Assembly: GCA_015183035.1 (NCBI GenBank)
Contig: JACZZP010000002.1
Location: 1,550,001 to 1,614,000 of the forward strand
DNA length: 64,000 bases
Direction: 5' to 3'
Source: Meloidogyne chitwoodi
Taxonomy: Eukaryota; Nematoda; Chromadorea; Rhabditida; Meloidogynidae
The number at the start of each line of letters is the position of its first letter. The stretch's first letter is position 1. Made by a program: the position numbers and the translations under genes. Shown piece by piece: positions 25,030-38,580 of the stretch. The notes below the pieces were generated by a model. The model saw only the letters and a list, made by a program, of their open reading frames with translations, had not been told where the DNA came from and ran no database searches.

Positions 25030-26555
25030 ATGTTTTTATTAAAAATTATTATTTTTTTCTTAATTTTATTTTCTTCTTTAAAATTAATAAAAAGTAGTAA
25101 TAAAACAAAAGAATTTAATTTTAATAAATTAATAATTGAAAAAGAACATCCATATATTTTATTTGCTAGAAATATTTATTCTTGGTTAGTTCCTTCAATG
25201 ATTACAATACTTTTAGTTAGTTTTAATTTAAATACTAATATTTAAATAATTAATTAGATGGCAGTAATAAGTAATGGATTAATTGTAATATCATCTAAAT
25301 GGATTAGTGGAGAAGCTAGTCATTATAATTGGTTATGTATATCTTTAGCTGGTTCTGATTGTTGGGCTTCTATTTTATTAATAATTGGACTTTTAATTAA
25401 TAGTTATATGCCTATTGTTTTTAAAATATTTTGGAAAAAAGGAAAATGTTTGGCTGCTTTTTTAGAAGTTAATTAATTAATTAATTAATTAATTAATTAA
25501 TTAATTAATTAATTTATTTATTTTTTTATAGATTTTCCGTATTTCTGGAATGCTAACATCTAATTTACATATTTTAGCTTTAGCTTCTAATCAATTTTTG
25601 GGTATTTGTTATCCTCTTTTATATAAAGTATATTAATTATTTATAAAAAATAAAATATTTAATTTTATTTAAGACAAAAATAACAAAAGAAAGAGTTAAA
25701 ACAACTATTTTATTTCTTTGGTTAATTCCTATTGGATTTGTTGGAATTTGGTTACAAATTAAAAATATAATTAATTAATTAATTAATTTAAAGGTTTATT
25801 TCAATTCCAAATGATAATTTATTTTCTTTTGGTTGTAAATATGAATTTTATACACATTTACCTTTTCGTTTATATATTTTTATTATTTTTGCTTTAATTT
25901 TATTATTAACATTTATTTTATATGGAATTATTCTTATTTATTTAATTAGACAAAAAACACTCAATAAATTTAGGTAAAAATAATATAAATAAATTTATAT
26001 TTATTTATTTTTTAAGAAAAAATACAAAATTATTTAAAAGAAGATTAAAATCAAAATTAAAATTATTAACAACTACATTACTTATTTTATCAACATTTAC
26101 GCTTTCTTGGGGTATTTGTGTTCTTTATTTTTTATTAGTTTGTAAAATTGGTTGTCCACTTATTTATTTAGAATCAATTTCTTTTAAAACAGGACTTTTA
26201 ATTAATTCTTTTGTTAATTTTATGGTAAATAATTTATAATTTTTAAATTAATTATTTTAAGGTTTCACTTAAGCTTATTATAAATCCATTAATTTATGCT
26301 CTTCGTATGGGTCATATTAAACGTTCTATAGCAACTCTTTTTTGGAAAACATTATTAAATTCACAATCATTTAATAGTAGTAATAACCAATTATTTAATG
26401 CAACAATTTCAAGACAATTAAGTTCTCCTCCACGTCCTTTATCTGCTGATTTACAACAAAATAATAATAAAAATACTTTATTATTTCTTTCAACTACTCA
26501 AAAACATTTTCAAAAACAATGCAGTAGTAATTGTAATAAAAATGAAAAAAAATAA
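25030..26555 (+). CDS. Class A (rhodopsin-like) G-protein-coupled receptor, ligand unknown
   Basis: Exons 25030-25215, 25258-25467, 25532-25627, 25674-25750, 25794-25973, 26017-26224, 26262-26555 give 416 residues. A hydrophobic N-terminal segment that looks like a signal peptide (about residues 1-22) precedes TM1, which carries the conserved Asn in SNGLIV. TM2 has LAGSD. TM3 follows a conserved Cys (KGKC), but the DRY motif is replaced by NQF in LALASNQFLGICYPLLY. The partner Cys lies in FGCKYEF. TM6 has TLSWGIC and TM7 INPLIYALRMGHIKRSI (NPxxY). The cytoplasmic tail is Asn/Ser/Gln-rich. The altered DRY occurs in several nematode amine- or peptide-receptor-like families; the ligand cannot be inferred. 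Intron phases agree throughout. An acceptor-like TTTTTTATTAG ends 8 nt before the ATG. Confidence 0.88.
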
Positions 26556-26642
26556 AAATATTGTTAGTTTATTATATTGAATATATTTAAATAAATAAAA
26601 AAGAAGATTTTTTTTCAAATTTATCAAATTAAAAAAATTTTT

Positions 26643-26813
26643 AGTCTAAAAAAGAACAACATATTAGTACTCCTGCAGTAAAACATTTATTGGCAAAAAT
26701 TTATAATATAAATATTGATAATAATAATAATAAATATTTATTATATTCATCTACAAAAATAAAAAATAATTTAAATTGGAAAATTTTTGTTAATTCATTT
26801 TGAGGAAGTTCAA
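26643..26813 (+). other. Open segment after the GPCR, possible extra 3' exon
   Basis: Following TTTTTAG, a frame of about 56 codons (SKKEQHISTPAVKHLLAKIY onward) runs to TGA at 26811. A +1 shift near 26790 would let it continue as HFEEVQSCKGII to about 26880. It could be an alternative tail of the GPCR or a decayed exon. Confidence 0.3.
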
Positions 26814-26960
26814 AGTTGTAAAGGAATTATAAATTATGATAAAGAAAAAATTAAAAAAAGAGAAATAAGAAGGACTAGATAATTTTAAACATTTTTATAT
26901 TTATATTTATTTATATATTCTATCTATAAGAGGAAAGCCTTTTTTGATAATTTTTAAAAT

Positions 26961-27126
26961 TTCGTTTTTTTACAAAAACAACTTTTATCCATTCAATATC
27001 TTTTTTAAAGCTATCAAATGTATATATGTTTTTGAAAAAAGTCGAAAAAACGTTAAAAACATGTTTTTTGACAAAAAATTGATTAAGGCATTTTGTCCAA
27101 TATTGGTCTTATGACTATTTTGTCTA
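26961..27126 (-). repeat. Dispersed repeat, copy 2
   Basis: Reverse-complement relative of 14931-15102, sharing AAAGCTATCAAATGTATATA and ATTGATTAAGGCATTTTGTC with small differences. Confidence 0.65.
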
Positions 27127-27813
27127 TGCGTTTTGTCGAAAAAAAACGGTTTAGGCTTCAAAATTAAATTTGTAAAAGAAATTTAAGAATTTAGATTTTG
27201 ATAATTTCTAATTTTGATTTTTTAGGTTTAGAGGACAACTTTTAATTCCCAATTATTTATACATCTAAGATTTAGTTAAGATAAAATAAAAAGGATTTAT
27301 ATTGATAAATAAATTTAGAAAACCTTTTTCACTCGATACTCTTAAAATTCTAAAATTTTAGGCGTTTTCAATTTTTATGCCTGACCATTCCATCTAGTTG
27401 GTCTTTCGATTATCTTCAAAATGAAAAAATTAAGAGAAGGGCGAAATGATAGAGTATTGAGTTGAAAAGTCCAGAGAAAAAGTCATCAAAATGTTGTTGA
27501 TAAGATTTTTGTTTGGCGCACTGCGAGTTTTCTTTTTTCTAATTTTCTTTTCTATTTTTGGCGTTTTTGAACTAAAATTCTTTTTCCAAAATGTTTTGAG
27601 CCTTTTCGTTTGCATACAGTTAGATTTCTCGTTACCTGCCGCATTTTTATGTGGCTTTCTTAAGGTTTTTCAAATTTTACGATTTTTCTAATTGTTTTCT
27701 TGACGAATAAAAAAACTTAAAGATATATAATTACTATAATATCATTGTTCTTTATCTTGTTTAAAAATTCAAAATTACACAATTTTTAGATCAGTAAACA
27801 TTCAAATTTACTT

Positions 27814-30800
27814 ATGCCTGTTCTCACAAGACGAGCGACAAAATATCCCAATCAACAAATTGTGCTGTCTGCTAATATTCGAAGTAATGATACAACGCCT
27901 AACAACAACTTGCGAGGAACTAAAAAGGGACGAAGTGTCGACAAAGAAACAGGAGGAAAAAGAGCATCATCAAAGTCTTTAGTATCAAATTCCAATTCAA
28001 AACGTGATGTCAGATTAAATACGCGGAAGAAGGATTTAAAACAGGCTGAAAGGTTTGTTATTTCTCTTTACTTGTTTTAAAATAAATTTTAGCAATAAGG
28101 GTAGAAAGAAAAAGCCTTGGGAAGTTAGCGATGACGAGTTCGATAAACCAAAAAGGTGGAATTCAGCCTCGGAACTTGATGAGAGCTCTTCTGCATATTC
28201 TGGTTTTATTTTTTATTAAATAAATGGATAGTATTTTTTCTTACATTTGTGTTTTAGAGAATGACGCTTGTGTTACTGATGATGATAATTTATCAGCTGT
28301 TTCCGATATTGACCGACAAGAAGCAACAGTCAGTGACTCTGAAGTTATGTATTCACAAACTTCAGACATATTTTGCCCCTGGATGGAGTTGTCTGTCGAT
28401 AATATCCCTGCATTAGATTTACCCGGGTCAAGTATGGATCTTCTTATTGATAGCGATCATATGCTACATACTTTGGAGGTTTTTTTTATTATTTTTAACA
28501 CATGTCAGTGTTTAGGTTTATGAAGTGATACAGAATTTTGGCTCAACGATTCAACTTTCTCCCTTCCTTTTCGAAGATTTTTGTTGTGCTCTCCGCAATC
28601 AGAGTCAAGTTAATATATTTACATTTAGTAATTTTTATTTAAAGTCTAAACTTCTTGGAGAAATTCATATTGCTTTCTTGCGGTTGTTTTTCTCAGAAGA
28701 AGAACAAGAGAAAACTACTTTTTCTGTTTTTGACACTAATCTCTCATTCAACATCGTATTACAGTTGCTTGATCACATGAATTATGCTGAGGTGGGATAT
28801 ATCACTTATTTTTATTATTTATTAAAATTAATTTCTAATTAAAAGTGTTTGTAGGTATTGAAGCAATACGTGGAAAGCGATCCTAAATTCCCAGCTGATG
28901 TTTTACAAATTTTGGATGAAAACAACTATCCATTTGTATCTTTGGATAAGCGTCTAGTTGTACTTAAATGGATGTGCGACCGTTTCTTTAAGACTAACAT
29001 TTTCAGGTGTTTGCTTCGAGATGAGGGAAAAATTAAGGTTTCTTACTTTATTTTTTTAATTTTGCGTTTTTTAAAATTATGATGCAGAAATTTACTTTTA
29101 ATCTATAGCATGACCAACATTGTCGATTTTGTGCTAAATCTTGTAACTCCACTCATGACTCACATCAAATGTCGATAGAATGTTCTGGTTGCGATGCTAT
29201 CTATCATTTAAGCTGTATAGAAAACTCCATTGGTTCTTCGTCTTTTTCTAATGTAAATGAAAAATGGTTCTGTTCCGTGTGTATCAAACATCAAGTTAGT
29301 ATTTTATTTTTAAATAAAGAAATGGGAATATTTTTAATTTTAAAATCATTGTTGTTTTGTTGAGTATCAAATATTTACATTATTTTTTAATTCACATATG
29401 AATAGGTATCTGGTGCTACTGATTGTATCCTACCTGAACAAACAACATTAAGAAAATTGCCACTTGGTTATGATCGTAAAGGTCGTATTTATTGGTTTCT
29501 TGTGAGACGTATTTTCATGTAAGTTATAATGAGTTTTATTATTGAGCACTTTTCTTTTCCCTCTTACTTGACTGAAAAAATCCTATCCCTAATAATAGAG
29601 ATCGTGATTTTATCATTTTTTAGTCATGATCCAACTACTAATGAAATTTATTATTATTCAACATTGCCTCAACTTTTTGATCTCTGTTTTGTTCTTGACC
29701 CAAATTATTACGAGCGTCGTCTTTGTCAAACACTTAGCGAGTTTTTGCCACACATTGCTGTTAAGATGCATATTACTCTTGAATTGACTGAAGAACGCCG
29801 TAAATTATTACAAACTAAATCTCCTAAGCCGATTGTCGATGCTTATTTAAAAGTTTTTGTTGAGATTAATGAGGTGGTTATAAAAAAATTTCAGGTTGAT
29901 AATGCACATCGTATGGGAAAAATTTTGGCTCAAGCTCAATTTGATTTAACTGTTAGGTCGCCAGCAAGAAATGATGATAATTTATCTGATGATGTAGAAA
30001 AACCCAGCATCGTGAAAATTGTTCGCAATCTTCTTTGTATTCGTCAAGGTAGACTTGAAGCCTGTTTTTGGAGTGGTGGTTTAAATGGTATATATTTTTA
30101 AAAATTTTTTAGAGACTAAAAATGTTGACATTTTTATAGAAGATCAACTGCTTTTGGATCACAAACTGTGGTCTGATTCCTTCGAGTCTAATAATTATGG
30201 CTCTTCTAATTCATTTTCTTCTGATTTGGAGTTGCGAATGCGAAGAGGTATTCGTCTTGGCTTTTCTGATGCTGGTCATCGAAATTATGTCAATCAATTT
30301 TTTATTAATGAGTTGGCTAAATCACCTTATTTGCGAGCAAAAGAACGTGATAAAAAGCGTTACCTAAATTCTCGTTTTTGTTTAACTGACGAGGGAGAAT
30401 TCATTGTTTGTTTTTCTACCTTTCTTTATAACAATGTATTTAAGTGGCCTAATCATCGAGGTGCCTCTCCATTCGGCACTGAAACAGATGTGCTTAAATG
30501 TATTCAACTTAGTTTTCGTCGACTTGTTGAACGTATCCCTGATACATTGATGCATCAAAATTGGATTCTTGATAACGAAAAGCAGCGTTTCATGCAACAA
30601 CTTTTGCACGAATCTGCTACTTTTGACACTTTACGATATTTGTTACTACTTTTCGAACGTGTGGTTCGAAAACCTGTATTTTTAAAGTAATTATTTCAAT
30701 TTAATTGATCAATAAGAATTTTCCGTTTTCAGCATTTGGTGGGCTGGATTGGCTTTGACTAAGTTCAATCGAGTTACTCTCGAGGTTTATTTATATATTT

Positions 30801-32784
30801 TTAAAAATTATTCATTTTAGGACAGGGAAAGGCGACAAAAATCTGAATCCTCAAAAAAGAAAGAAGAAAAGGTTTCTTGATATAATGTTTAATTATGGAG
30901 AGAAATATTTCCTTTATTCTTCAGCTCCTTTCTAATGCGGATCCCTCTGAATCAACAGGAATTGTTTGGGTTAAGTATTCAATGTATAGTTTAAATCTAC
31001 CAAAGCATAATCTGTGGAAACTTAAAGATGAACAATTTCGTGTTAATGGACATAAAAAATTAGGTTTTTGATCTCTGTTATTTTTGTAAATTAATTTCTC
31101 TTTATTTATATTTATAGGTGGTTGGTTATGGATTTCTTCGTTAATGAAGAGGGATTTTGTTCCACCTCCTGAAAAGCCTAATCTCGATTGGGTACATTGC
31201 TTTTGAAGATTAAATTTTAATTACAAGTTTTATTTGAGATTTATTTTCATAATTTAAATCGAACTTATTTTATTTCCTCTTCTATAATTCAGAAACCATC
31301 AAAGTCAATTGCTTATCAAAAGGCTGTTTACCTCGTTAAAATTGTCAATAGATTATTGGTTTGGAGAATAAAGGAAGAATTGGCTAGAATTTCACTTGAA
31401 AATGTCCCTTGCTGCTTTTCTTTGGACTGTAGAGCTGCTTTTAACACTGCTAATTTGGCTAAGAATTCAATCAATGGAAATTTTAATAGATTTTCCTGGA
31501 TAGATTCATCATTTTTATTACCTTGTTACAACACAAGTTGTGTGAGAAATCGGCCAAGTAGTAGATATTTAAAAAGAAACTAATTTATTATTTTAGATAT
31601 ATTTTCATCTGAAAAATCAGCTAAAGCAAAACCGCCACCGTTCAAACTAACAATATTAGAATCAAAAACAAAAACATTCCCTTATCCAAAGCCATACAAT
31701 TTTAAACGTAAATCAAAAATTAATGAAAGGAAAAAAATGGAAAGTATTTTGATTTTGCCAAATTGGTTAGTTTTTATAATTTTAACTTTGCTTTTAAATT
31801 TTATTTGAAAATTTATCTTATTGTTAGGTGCATGCGACGTTTAGCTCGCCAGGGTGGTTTAAATGCGAAAACTCTGGCTCCTGGTTTTTTACCGACAGCA
31901 AAGGCCAATCCTCAGGCTTGGCCTTATCCTTGTCCTCGTCCTGCATTTGATCATTGTTGGCGTTACCTTACAAGTAAATCAAAATCGTTTCATGCCTTAG
32001 CCCTTCGCTTTCGACAAATTTATGCATCAATTCGATGGATGGATATGTGGCCATCTGATCCTGATGATCCGGTTTGTAAATTTAATAATAAAAATATTCG
32101 AGTACTTAGGATACGCGTATTTGGACACATTTGGCAGATCATGACGAGGTTCGAGTAGTAATTGGTCATCTGGAACATCCTCCGGAAGGTTATTATGAAC
32201 AGGTGAAATTATTAGTGTTTTTTCATAAATTATGAACAAATTGCAGTATAAAATAAGAGTGGATCAATATTCGATTGATGATGAAGATTTCCCAAGTGGC
32301 GTAGAAGATGGAAATATTTCACTTCCTAATGGTGACACAGATTTTATGAATCCAACAATTTCAAGAAAACGTAAACGAAAAAGGCCAACAATTTACTTGA
32401 ATGATGGTGGTGAGGATGAAAATAGAATTTCTAATTCACAGAAAGGAAGGAATAGAACGAGAATCAAAAATACAACTGATAGATGGTTTTTTTGTTTTTG
32501 ATGATATTTTATAAATATTTTTAAGGATTGACGGTGTTGAATTGAAATTGCATGAAATTGCTGATTATTGGAAAGCTGAATTAAGTAGAAAAATGCGAAA
32601 TAGAAAGATTGAAATGGGAGAACAAAATATTCCAATTAATATTATATATTCTCAGGCTAAATATAAACAAAAATCACAATCGCCACAACAACAACAACAT
32701 CAATTAATGTTATCCCAACAACAACAAAATTCTTATCAAATCAGACATTTTATTGCCGATAATCCTAATTTTAAATATTTTTAA
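27814..32784 (+). CDS. nurf-1: NURF-1/BPTF N-terminal-type chromatin remodelling subunit
   Basis: Twenty-one phase-consistent exons from 27814-28052 to 32526-32784 give 1291 residues. A basic N-terminus and acidic stretch precede the DDT domain (VYEVIQNFGSTIQLSPFLFE to NIFRCLLRDEGKIK). A PHD finger follows (CRFC, CSGCDAIYHLSC, WFCSVC), then the WHIM-like region (LPLGYDRKGRIYWFLVRRIF) and BPTF-specific blocks (RYLNSRFCLTDEGEF, WPNHRGASPFGTE, GIVWVKYSMYS, GGWLWISSLMKRDFVPPP, and near the end CMRRLARQGGLNAKTLAPGF and WIDGVELKLHEIADYWKAEL). BPTF recruits the ISWI ATPase in the NURF complex. The gene stops at TAA 32782-32784, after a Gln-rich tail. The C-terminal PHD fingers and bromodomain of full BPTF are not found downstream on this strand, so this resembles the N-terminal isoform of C. 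elegans nurf-1. Confidence 0.95.
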
Positions 32785-35700
32785 TTATTATTATTATCAA
32801 AGCTGAAATTAAAATGTTTATTTATTGTAAATAATTTTTAGTGCAATTATTTATTGAAAATTACTATAAACTAAAATTTAATTTTTCTTTTCTAATTTTT
32901 TTTTCAATTATTTTTAAATTTATTTATTTCTACTTTATTCAAAAATATAATATTTAATGATTTTCTAGTAATTTTCTTATTGACACAATTATTTAGATAT
33001 ATATTATATTTATCTAAATTAAATACAAACATATTATAAGTAATAAAATGGCACATACACCAAATAAATATTTTTTTATTACATTTTATTGTCCTCCATT
33101 AATTTTTTGACGAGAGTTTTCTTATTAGTTTATTATTATTATTATTTGTTAACTATTTTAATATAAAATATATATTTGTTTTTTTATATTTATTTATTTC
33201 AGTAGTATTTCTAATAAAATATTTGTATAATAATATTTAAATATATTTATTTTTTAAGCAAAGAGAGAAGGTATGTTTATATCAGGGATGGGCAACTTTC
33301 GCCTTTAGTATTATTTTTTGCTTTTATTTTATTTTGTATTTTTGGACGAAATCGAAATTTTTTGAATTTTGAAATTTTTTAAAAAATTTATTAATTTTTG
33401 GGCTAATTTCATATTTCGTTATTTCATGTTTTTAATCTTTTTTTATTTCGTCTTTCGTATTTTATTTTTCGATTTTGCCCATCCCTGGAATGTATTGTTT
33501 AAAATGGTAATTAAATATTTTTATCAATAAAAAAAATAATTATTAAAAAAAGGTAAGTCATCCACTAGACATTCCTCTATAAAATAATATTTAAATATTT
33601 TTGGTCAAGTTTTATAAATATTTTTAAAGAAAATTCTTTTTTTCCTAAATATTATTATTACCCTTTAATAATTAAAGCCTTTATATTATTGTCCCGTTCA
33701 ATATCTTTTTTTATTTTATTTTATTAATATATTTAATCCCATCGATCACACACATAGCTATATCTGTAGTAGTAGGTCTTTGTGTAAATCAACCCCTTTT
33801 TTCTCTTATTTTCTTGGTCTGTTCGTGCTAGGTTTTAGGTGAATGGCGACACTGAGACTGCTGACAAATTGGCCAAACACATCTTTTTTTCCAAAAATAT
33901 ATTACTTTTATTTTTCTTTTGTTTATGAGAAAATATTTTTTTTTTGAAAATAAAAAAATAAAGGTTAAGATGAGGGAGTGGGACAATAATTTTATTGGAG
34001 CCATTGCGTCTGTCGATCCAAATATCAATTTATATTTATTTTTTATCCGCGCATAAAATGTCAAAAATATATTTCTAACGGGTCTTTAAAATATAAAAAT
34101 ATTATTTTCTAATTTATTTTTGTTTAAAGTTTATTTAGTTTTAAAATAAAATACCTAAAAATTTACTTTAATTTTCATTTAAATAACTGGACAGATGGAT
34201 AATAATAATAAAATAATATTTTAAAAACCTGTCAATTTAAATTAACCTCAATTTATTTTATTTTGAAATTAAAATCTTTAAAAATAATTATAAATCAATA
34301 AAATAAATAAATAAATATTAAAAAAATATATATTATTTTTTATTTTCAACTTTTCTACACTTTTTACATTTTTATAAACATCACACAATTGTTAATCTTT
34401 TAATTGCCAAGGCCATATAGTAAAGAAATGAGAGAGGAAATGTTCTTTTACCTTTACTTTTCAAGTGTTTCTTTTTTCTACTTGAATTAATTTTACTGTA
34501 TTTTATTAATGTTGTTTTTATTTTAAGTTTTTTAAGACTGAGTGAAGAGCTAAGAGGAAATGCCGAAATTTAAAAAATATATAGAGATTATATTTATTTA
34601 TTTTCTTTTTTAAGGTGTTAAATATTTTATTTCCGATCCAATAAATTTTGACATTTTTAAATAAATAAATAAATATAAATAAATAATAATAATATATATT
34701 CAAAGGAATATATAAATAAGTTAACAATTTTAATAAACTCATAATTGATTTTAAAGAAGTGAGAGGGGTTAAAAGTTTATTATATTTATAAATATATTTA
34801 AATTAATTAATTTTAAAATAAAAAATTTTATTTATTTTTTAATAAATAAAAGGCGGAAATGATTAAAAAAAATACTTAAAATTATGTAAAAAAAAATTCA
34901 AGGTCGATAGGTCCTTATTATAATCTAAAAACATATAAAAAAAGTTATACACACCGAGATTATTATTTTTTTCGGCATAAAAAATAATAAAAAAACTTAA
35001 AGAAAAGGCTCAAAATAACTACAAAATAAACCTTTTTTAATCGCGTAATCCAAAACGACCCCATAGCGTCCTCAAGTAAAAAAGCGGCAAAAATTAAGTA
35101 ATAAAATTGGCACTTTTTTATTTTTATTTTTTATTTAAGTATTAAATAAATAAAAATTATTATTTTATTTTTAAATTAATTAATTAATTAATATTTTATT
35201 AGAGGAAATTATTTATTTATTTTTTAAATTAACTTTCTATTGAAGAGAAGAATTTATTAATTTATTTTAAAAAGTAAAATAAATTTAGAATATTTTTTCA
35301 TAAAATAATAAGTAAAAATGGGTAGAGTATATTTAAAAAAATATGTTAGATGGATAATTGACAAAAAATTAAAAAAATTAAAATATATTTTTATTTCTTT
35401 TTTTAATTTATTATTATTTTCTATTTTAAAAATATACTTTTTTAAAAATAAATAAATATTTAATTATTTTTAATATTTATTTTAATTATTTAATATAAAA
35501 AATACTTCATTTTTTTCCTTTTTTTATTTTATTTTCATCCATTTATTTTTTTTATTTCTCTTTGGCAATTAAATATATGGTAAATAATATATTTATATTT
35601 TATTGCTTTTTCTAAGTTTTTTTAAATTTCTAAGTCTTTTTTAAATTTATTAGAATTTATTTATTTATTAAATATACAGTAATATTATTTATTTTTAATT

Positions 35701-37055
35701 ATTTAAAATTAATTATGTAAATTTAAATAAATTATTTATTTCTCTCTTTTATTAAAAAAAACAATTATTTAAATAAATAAATATTATAAAACAATAAATA
35801 ATTATTAAAAATATTATTTTTTAATTTTATTTTTAATAAAAATTTAGCCGCGTGAATTTATTTATTTTATTATTACTTTACTTTTTAATATTTCACTTAA
35901 TAAAAGCGCAGATGTTATCTTTTCTTCTTTTTTATTCATTCATTCAACCATATTATTTATTTATTCTATTTTAATAATATGTACAATATCCAATAATATT
36001 TTTTTAAATAAAAAAGAACATTTTTAAAAAAGAAAAGATTTGTATCTTATAAATCTAATAATATTTTTTATTATAAATTTACAGTAGTAAATTAAAAATA
36101 AATATTTTAAATAGTTAAACATTTATTTATTTAAAATATTTAAAATATTTAATTAATTTAATTTTAAAATTATTATTAACAATTAGAAAATAAAAATAAA
36201 ATTTAAATTAATTATTTTAGTTAATTTATTTATATTAAATAAATAAATATAACAACTGTGCTTTGAAAAACTTGAAATCAAAATATATTTTTAAATTGAC
36301 TGATTATATTTTATTTATTTAAAAAAGAGTAATTTATTTATTTTATATAAAATAATTAATTTTTAAATTCATTAATTAAAAATTAAAATAATATTTTTAT
36401 TTTAAAAAATAATATTTTTTAATTTTAAAAACAAAATAATAACTTATGATCAATCAAAAATAAAAAATATTTATTTACTTATTTTTATTTATTTTGGCTT
36501 TTATCCAATCATTATTTAATGCTCCTCCTCCTCTTCTTTTCTTTTATTTTCTTTTCCTTTTTTTAATTTTTGTTTTTCTTTTTATTAAATTATTTAATAA
36601 TAGCTCCACCTTTATTTTTATTTATTTTTTTAAAACGGATTTCTTTTTATTTTTTTAAATAAAATAATATTAATATATTTGTTTATTTTTTATCAAAATA
36701 TTTTAATTTTAGTAATTTTTAATTTGGAAATTTTTTTTAATAAATTTTAATTAAAAATAATGAAAAAATAATTTATAAAAATATTTTTTATTTTAAAAAA
36801 TAAAATTAAAATTCGGAGAATTAACTTGCGCAAATATGTAAAAATCTTTTTTAATTAATTTATTTATTTTATTAATAGTATATATCCACGTCAATTCAAA
36901 ATATACAAATAATTGAAAATATTTTTACAATTATTTTCTTTTTGTTATTTTGTTCAAATAAAATTATTTTATAAATATACAGTAATTAAAATATATTTTA
37001 GAAAAATAAATATTTATTTAATTTAATTTTAAAAAAAATTAAAAATTATTTTTTA
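32785..37055. other. 4.3-kb AT-rich intergenic region
   Basis: It contains a hAT-type MITE (33283-33487) and otherwise long A/T tracts. No exon resembling the missing BPTF C-terminal PHD/bromodomain was found on the plus strand. A 78-codon minus open frame at 34064-33828 has no recognisable similarity and is not called. Confidence 0.5.
33283..33487. mobile_element. hAT-type MITE, CAGGGATGGGCAA family, copy 2
   Basis: Starts CAGGGATGGGCAACTTTCG and ends CGATTTTGCCCATCCCTG; about 205 bp, palindromic, with the same TTTCGTATTT-type interior as 14549-14753. Flanking octamers GTTTATAT and GAATGTAT match only 5/8, so the target duplication is decayed or absent. Confidence 0.75.
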
Positions 37056-38542
37056 ATGCGATTTGGAATTGAAACAATTCTTTCAACTAAAAATTCTATT
37101 GAAAATAAAAAAATATTAAAAAATGATGAAGAAAATAAAATAAATAATAATTTAATTAATAATCAACGTTTTAAATATTTAAAAAAAGGAAATAAAAATA
37201 TGTAAGTTATTTTTTATTTTTAAAAATTAAATAAATAATTATTTTAGAATTTCTAAAAAAGAAATAAATAATTCAAATAACAATTTATTAATAAATTGGC
37301 AATTATTTAATAATAATAATGAACAACCAACAACAAGTAATAATTGTTTTTTATTTAATAATTTTGATAAAGAAGATAATAAATTATTAAATAATTGGAA
37401 AAATGATGAAGACACTGAAGAAGAAGAAGAAGAATTTATTAATGAAATTGAAGAAGAAAAACAATTTGAATTTAATAAAAGGTTTTTTTTAATTAATTAA
37501 TTAATTTAAAAATATAAGTAATAATAATAATTCAAAAAAACCACCATTTTCATATATTGCTTTAATTTCAATGGCAATTGTTAACTCAAAACAAAGAAGA
37601 CTTACACTTTCACAGGTTTATTTTTTAATAATTTAATTAATTAATTAAAAAGATTTGTGATTTTATAATTGATAAATTTGAATATTATCGAGAAAAATTC
37701 CCAGCTTGGCAAAATTCAATTCGTCATAATTTAAGTTTAAATGATTGTTTTATTAAATATCCTAGAGAACCAGGAAATCCAGGTAAAGGAAATTATTGGT
37801 CATTAGACCCTGCAGCAGAAGATATGTTTGATAATGGAAGTTTTTTAAGAAGAAGAAAAAGGTTTATATTTATAAAATTAATTTTAAATTAAATTAAAAG
37901 ATTTAAACGACATTCATTTCAATCATTAAACAATAATTTAACATCAATATATTTAAATAATAATATACAAGAACAACAATCAACATCTTCAACTTTTTTA
38001 TATAATAATAATAATAATTTTAATAATAATAATAATTTTATTTCTTCTTTACAATTTCCTCAACAAATATCTTCACAACAACAATTAATATCATTATATC
38101 CTCCTAATATTATTAATTCTTCATCTAATTTTGAATTATTAAATAATAATAATGAAACATTTTTAAATTTTTGTATTGATAATAATCATCAAATAATAGA
38201 AGAAGAAAAAAAAGAAAAAGAGGAAGAGGAAAAGGTAAAATTAATATATTTCTTTACAGTATATTTTTTAGAATTTATTAATAAAAGGAAATAATTATAT
38301 AAAATCAACAAAAGATTAATTGGAAATAAATTTTAAATAAAAAAAATCAAAATTTTATTTATAAGTATTTTAGTAAAATATTTAAAAAAATAAATAATTT
38401 AATTATTTAGTTAAATTATTTAAAAAGAACAACTTCATCATCATTTGATCAATTTAATAATAATCAAAAAGAAGAATTAAATAAAAAAAAGAAGAAAAAA
38501 GAGGCAAAGAATAACAGAAAAAGAAAAAAGAAAATAATTTAA
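37056..38542 (+). CDS. unc-130: Forkhead transcription factor, FoxD class (UNC-130-like)
   Basis: Exons 37056-37201, 37248-37481, 37519-37615, 37653-37861, 37901-38234, 38411-38542 give 383 residues. An Asn- and Glu-rich N-terminus leads to a complete forkhead domain starting [20 protein letters not shown]; recognition helix 3 is [19 protein letters not shown], wing 1 [11 protein letters not shown], and it closes with [19 protein letters not shown]. The [18 protein letters not shown] ending is diagnostic of FoxD/FoxE, and FoxD fits best. UNC-130 in C. elegans patterns neuroblasts and represses unc-129; that role is inferred. The C-terminus is Asn/Gln-rich and ends in a Lys-rich run. A 14-bp repeat follows the stop. 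It converges on the vhp-1-like gene. Confidence 0.9.
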
Positions 38543-38580
38543 AGAAAATAATTTAAAGAAAATAATTTAAAGAAAATAAT
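38527..38580 (+). repeat. 14-bp tandem repeat overlapping the forkhead stop codon
   Basis: AAAATAATTTAAAG is repeated about four times, starting inside the last codons of the forkhead gene. The first unit supplies the stop (ATA ATT TAA), so repeat expansion could move it into or out of frame. Confidence 0.8.

Larger units (their letters stand above)
26556..27813. other. GPCR to nurf-1 intergenic region
   Basis: Apart from the open segment at 26643-26813 and a dispersed repeat (26961-27126), nothing coding is supported. Two opposed open frames near 27430-27690 are composition-driven. An acceptor-like AATTTTTAG ends at 27789, 24 nt before the nurf-1 ATG. Confidence 0.4.

Noticed and set aside
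27430..27691. Opposed 61- and 66-codon ORFs
   Set aside because: Overlap each other on opposite strands and are composed of Phe or Lys runs; no sign of coding constraint.
33828..34064. 78-codon minus ORF
   Set aside because: No recognisable domain and no splice context.
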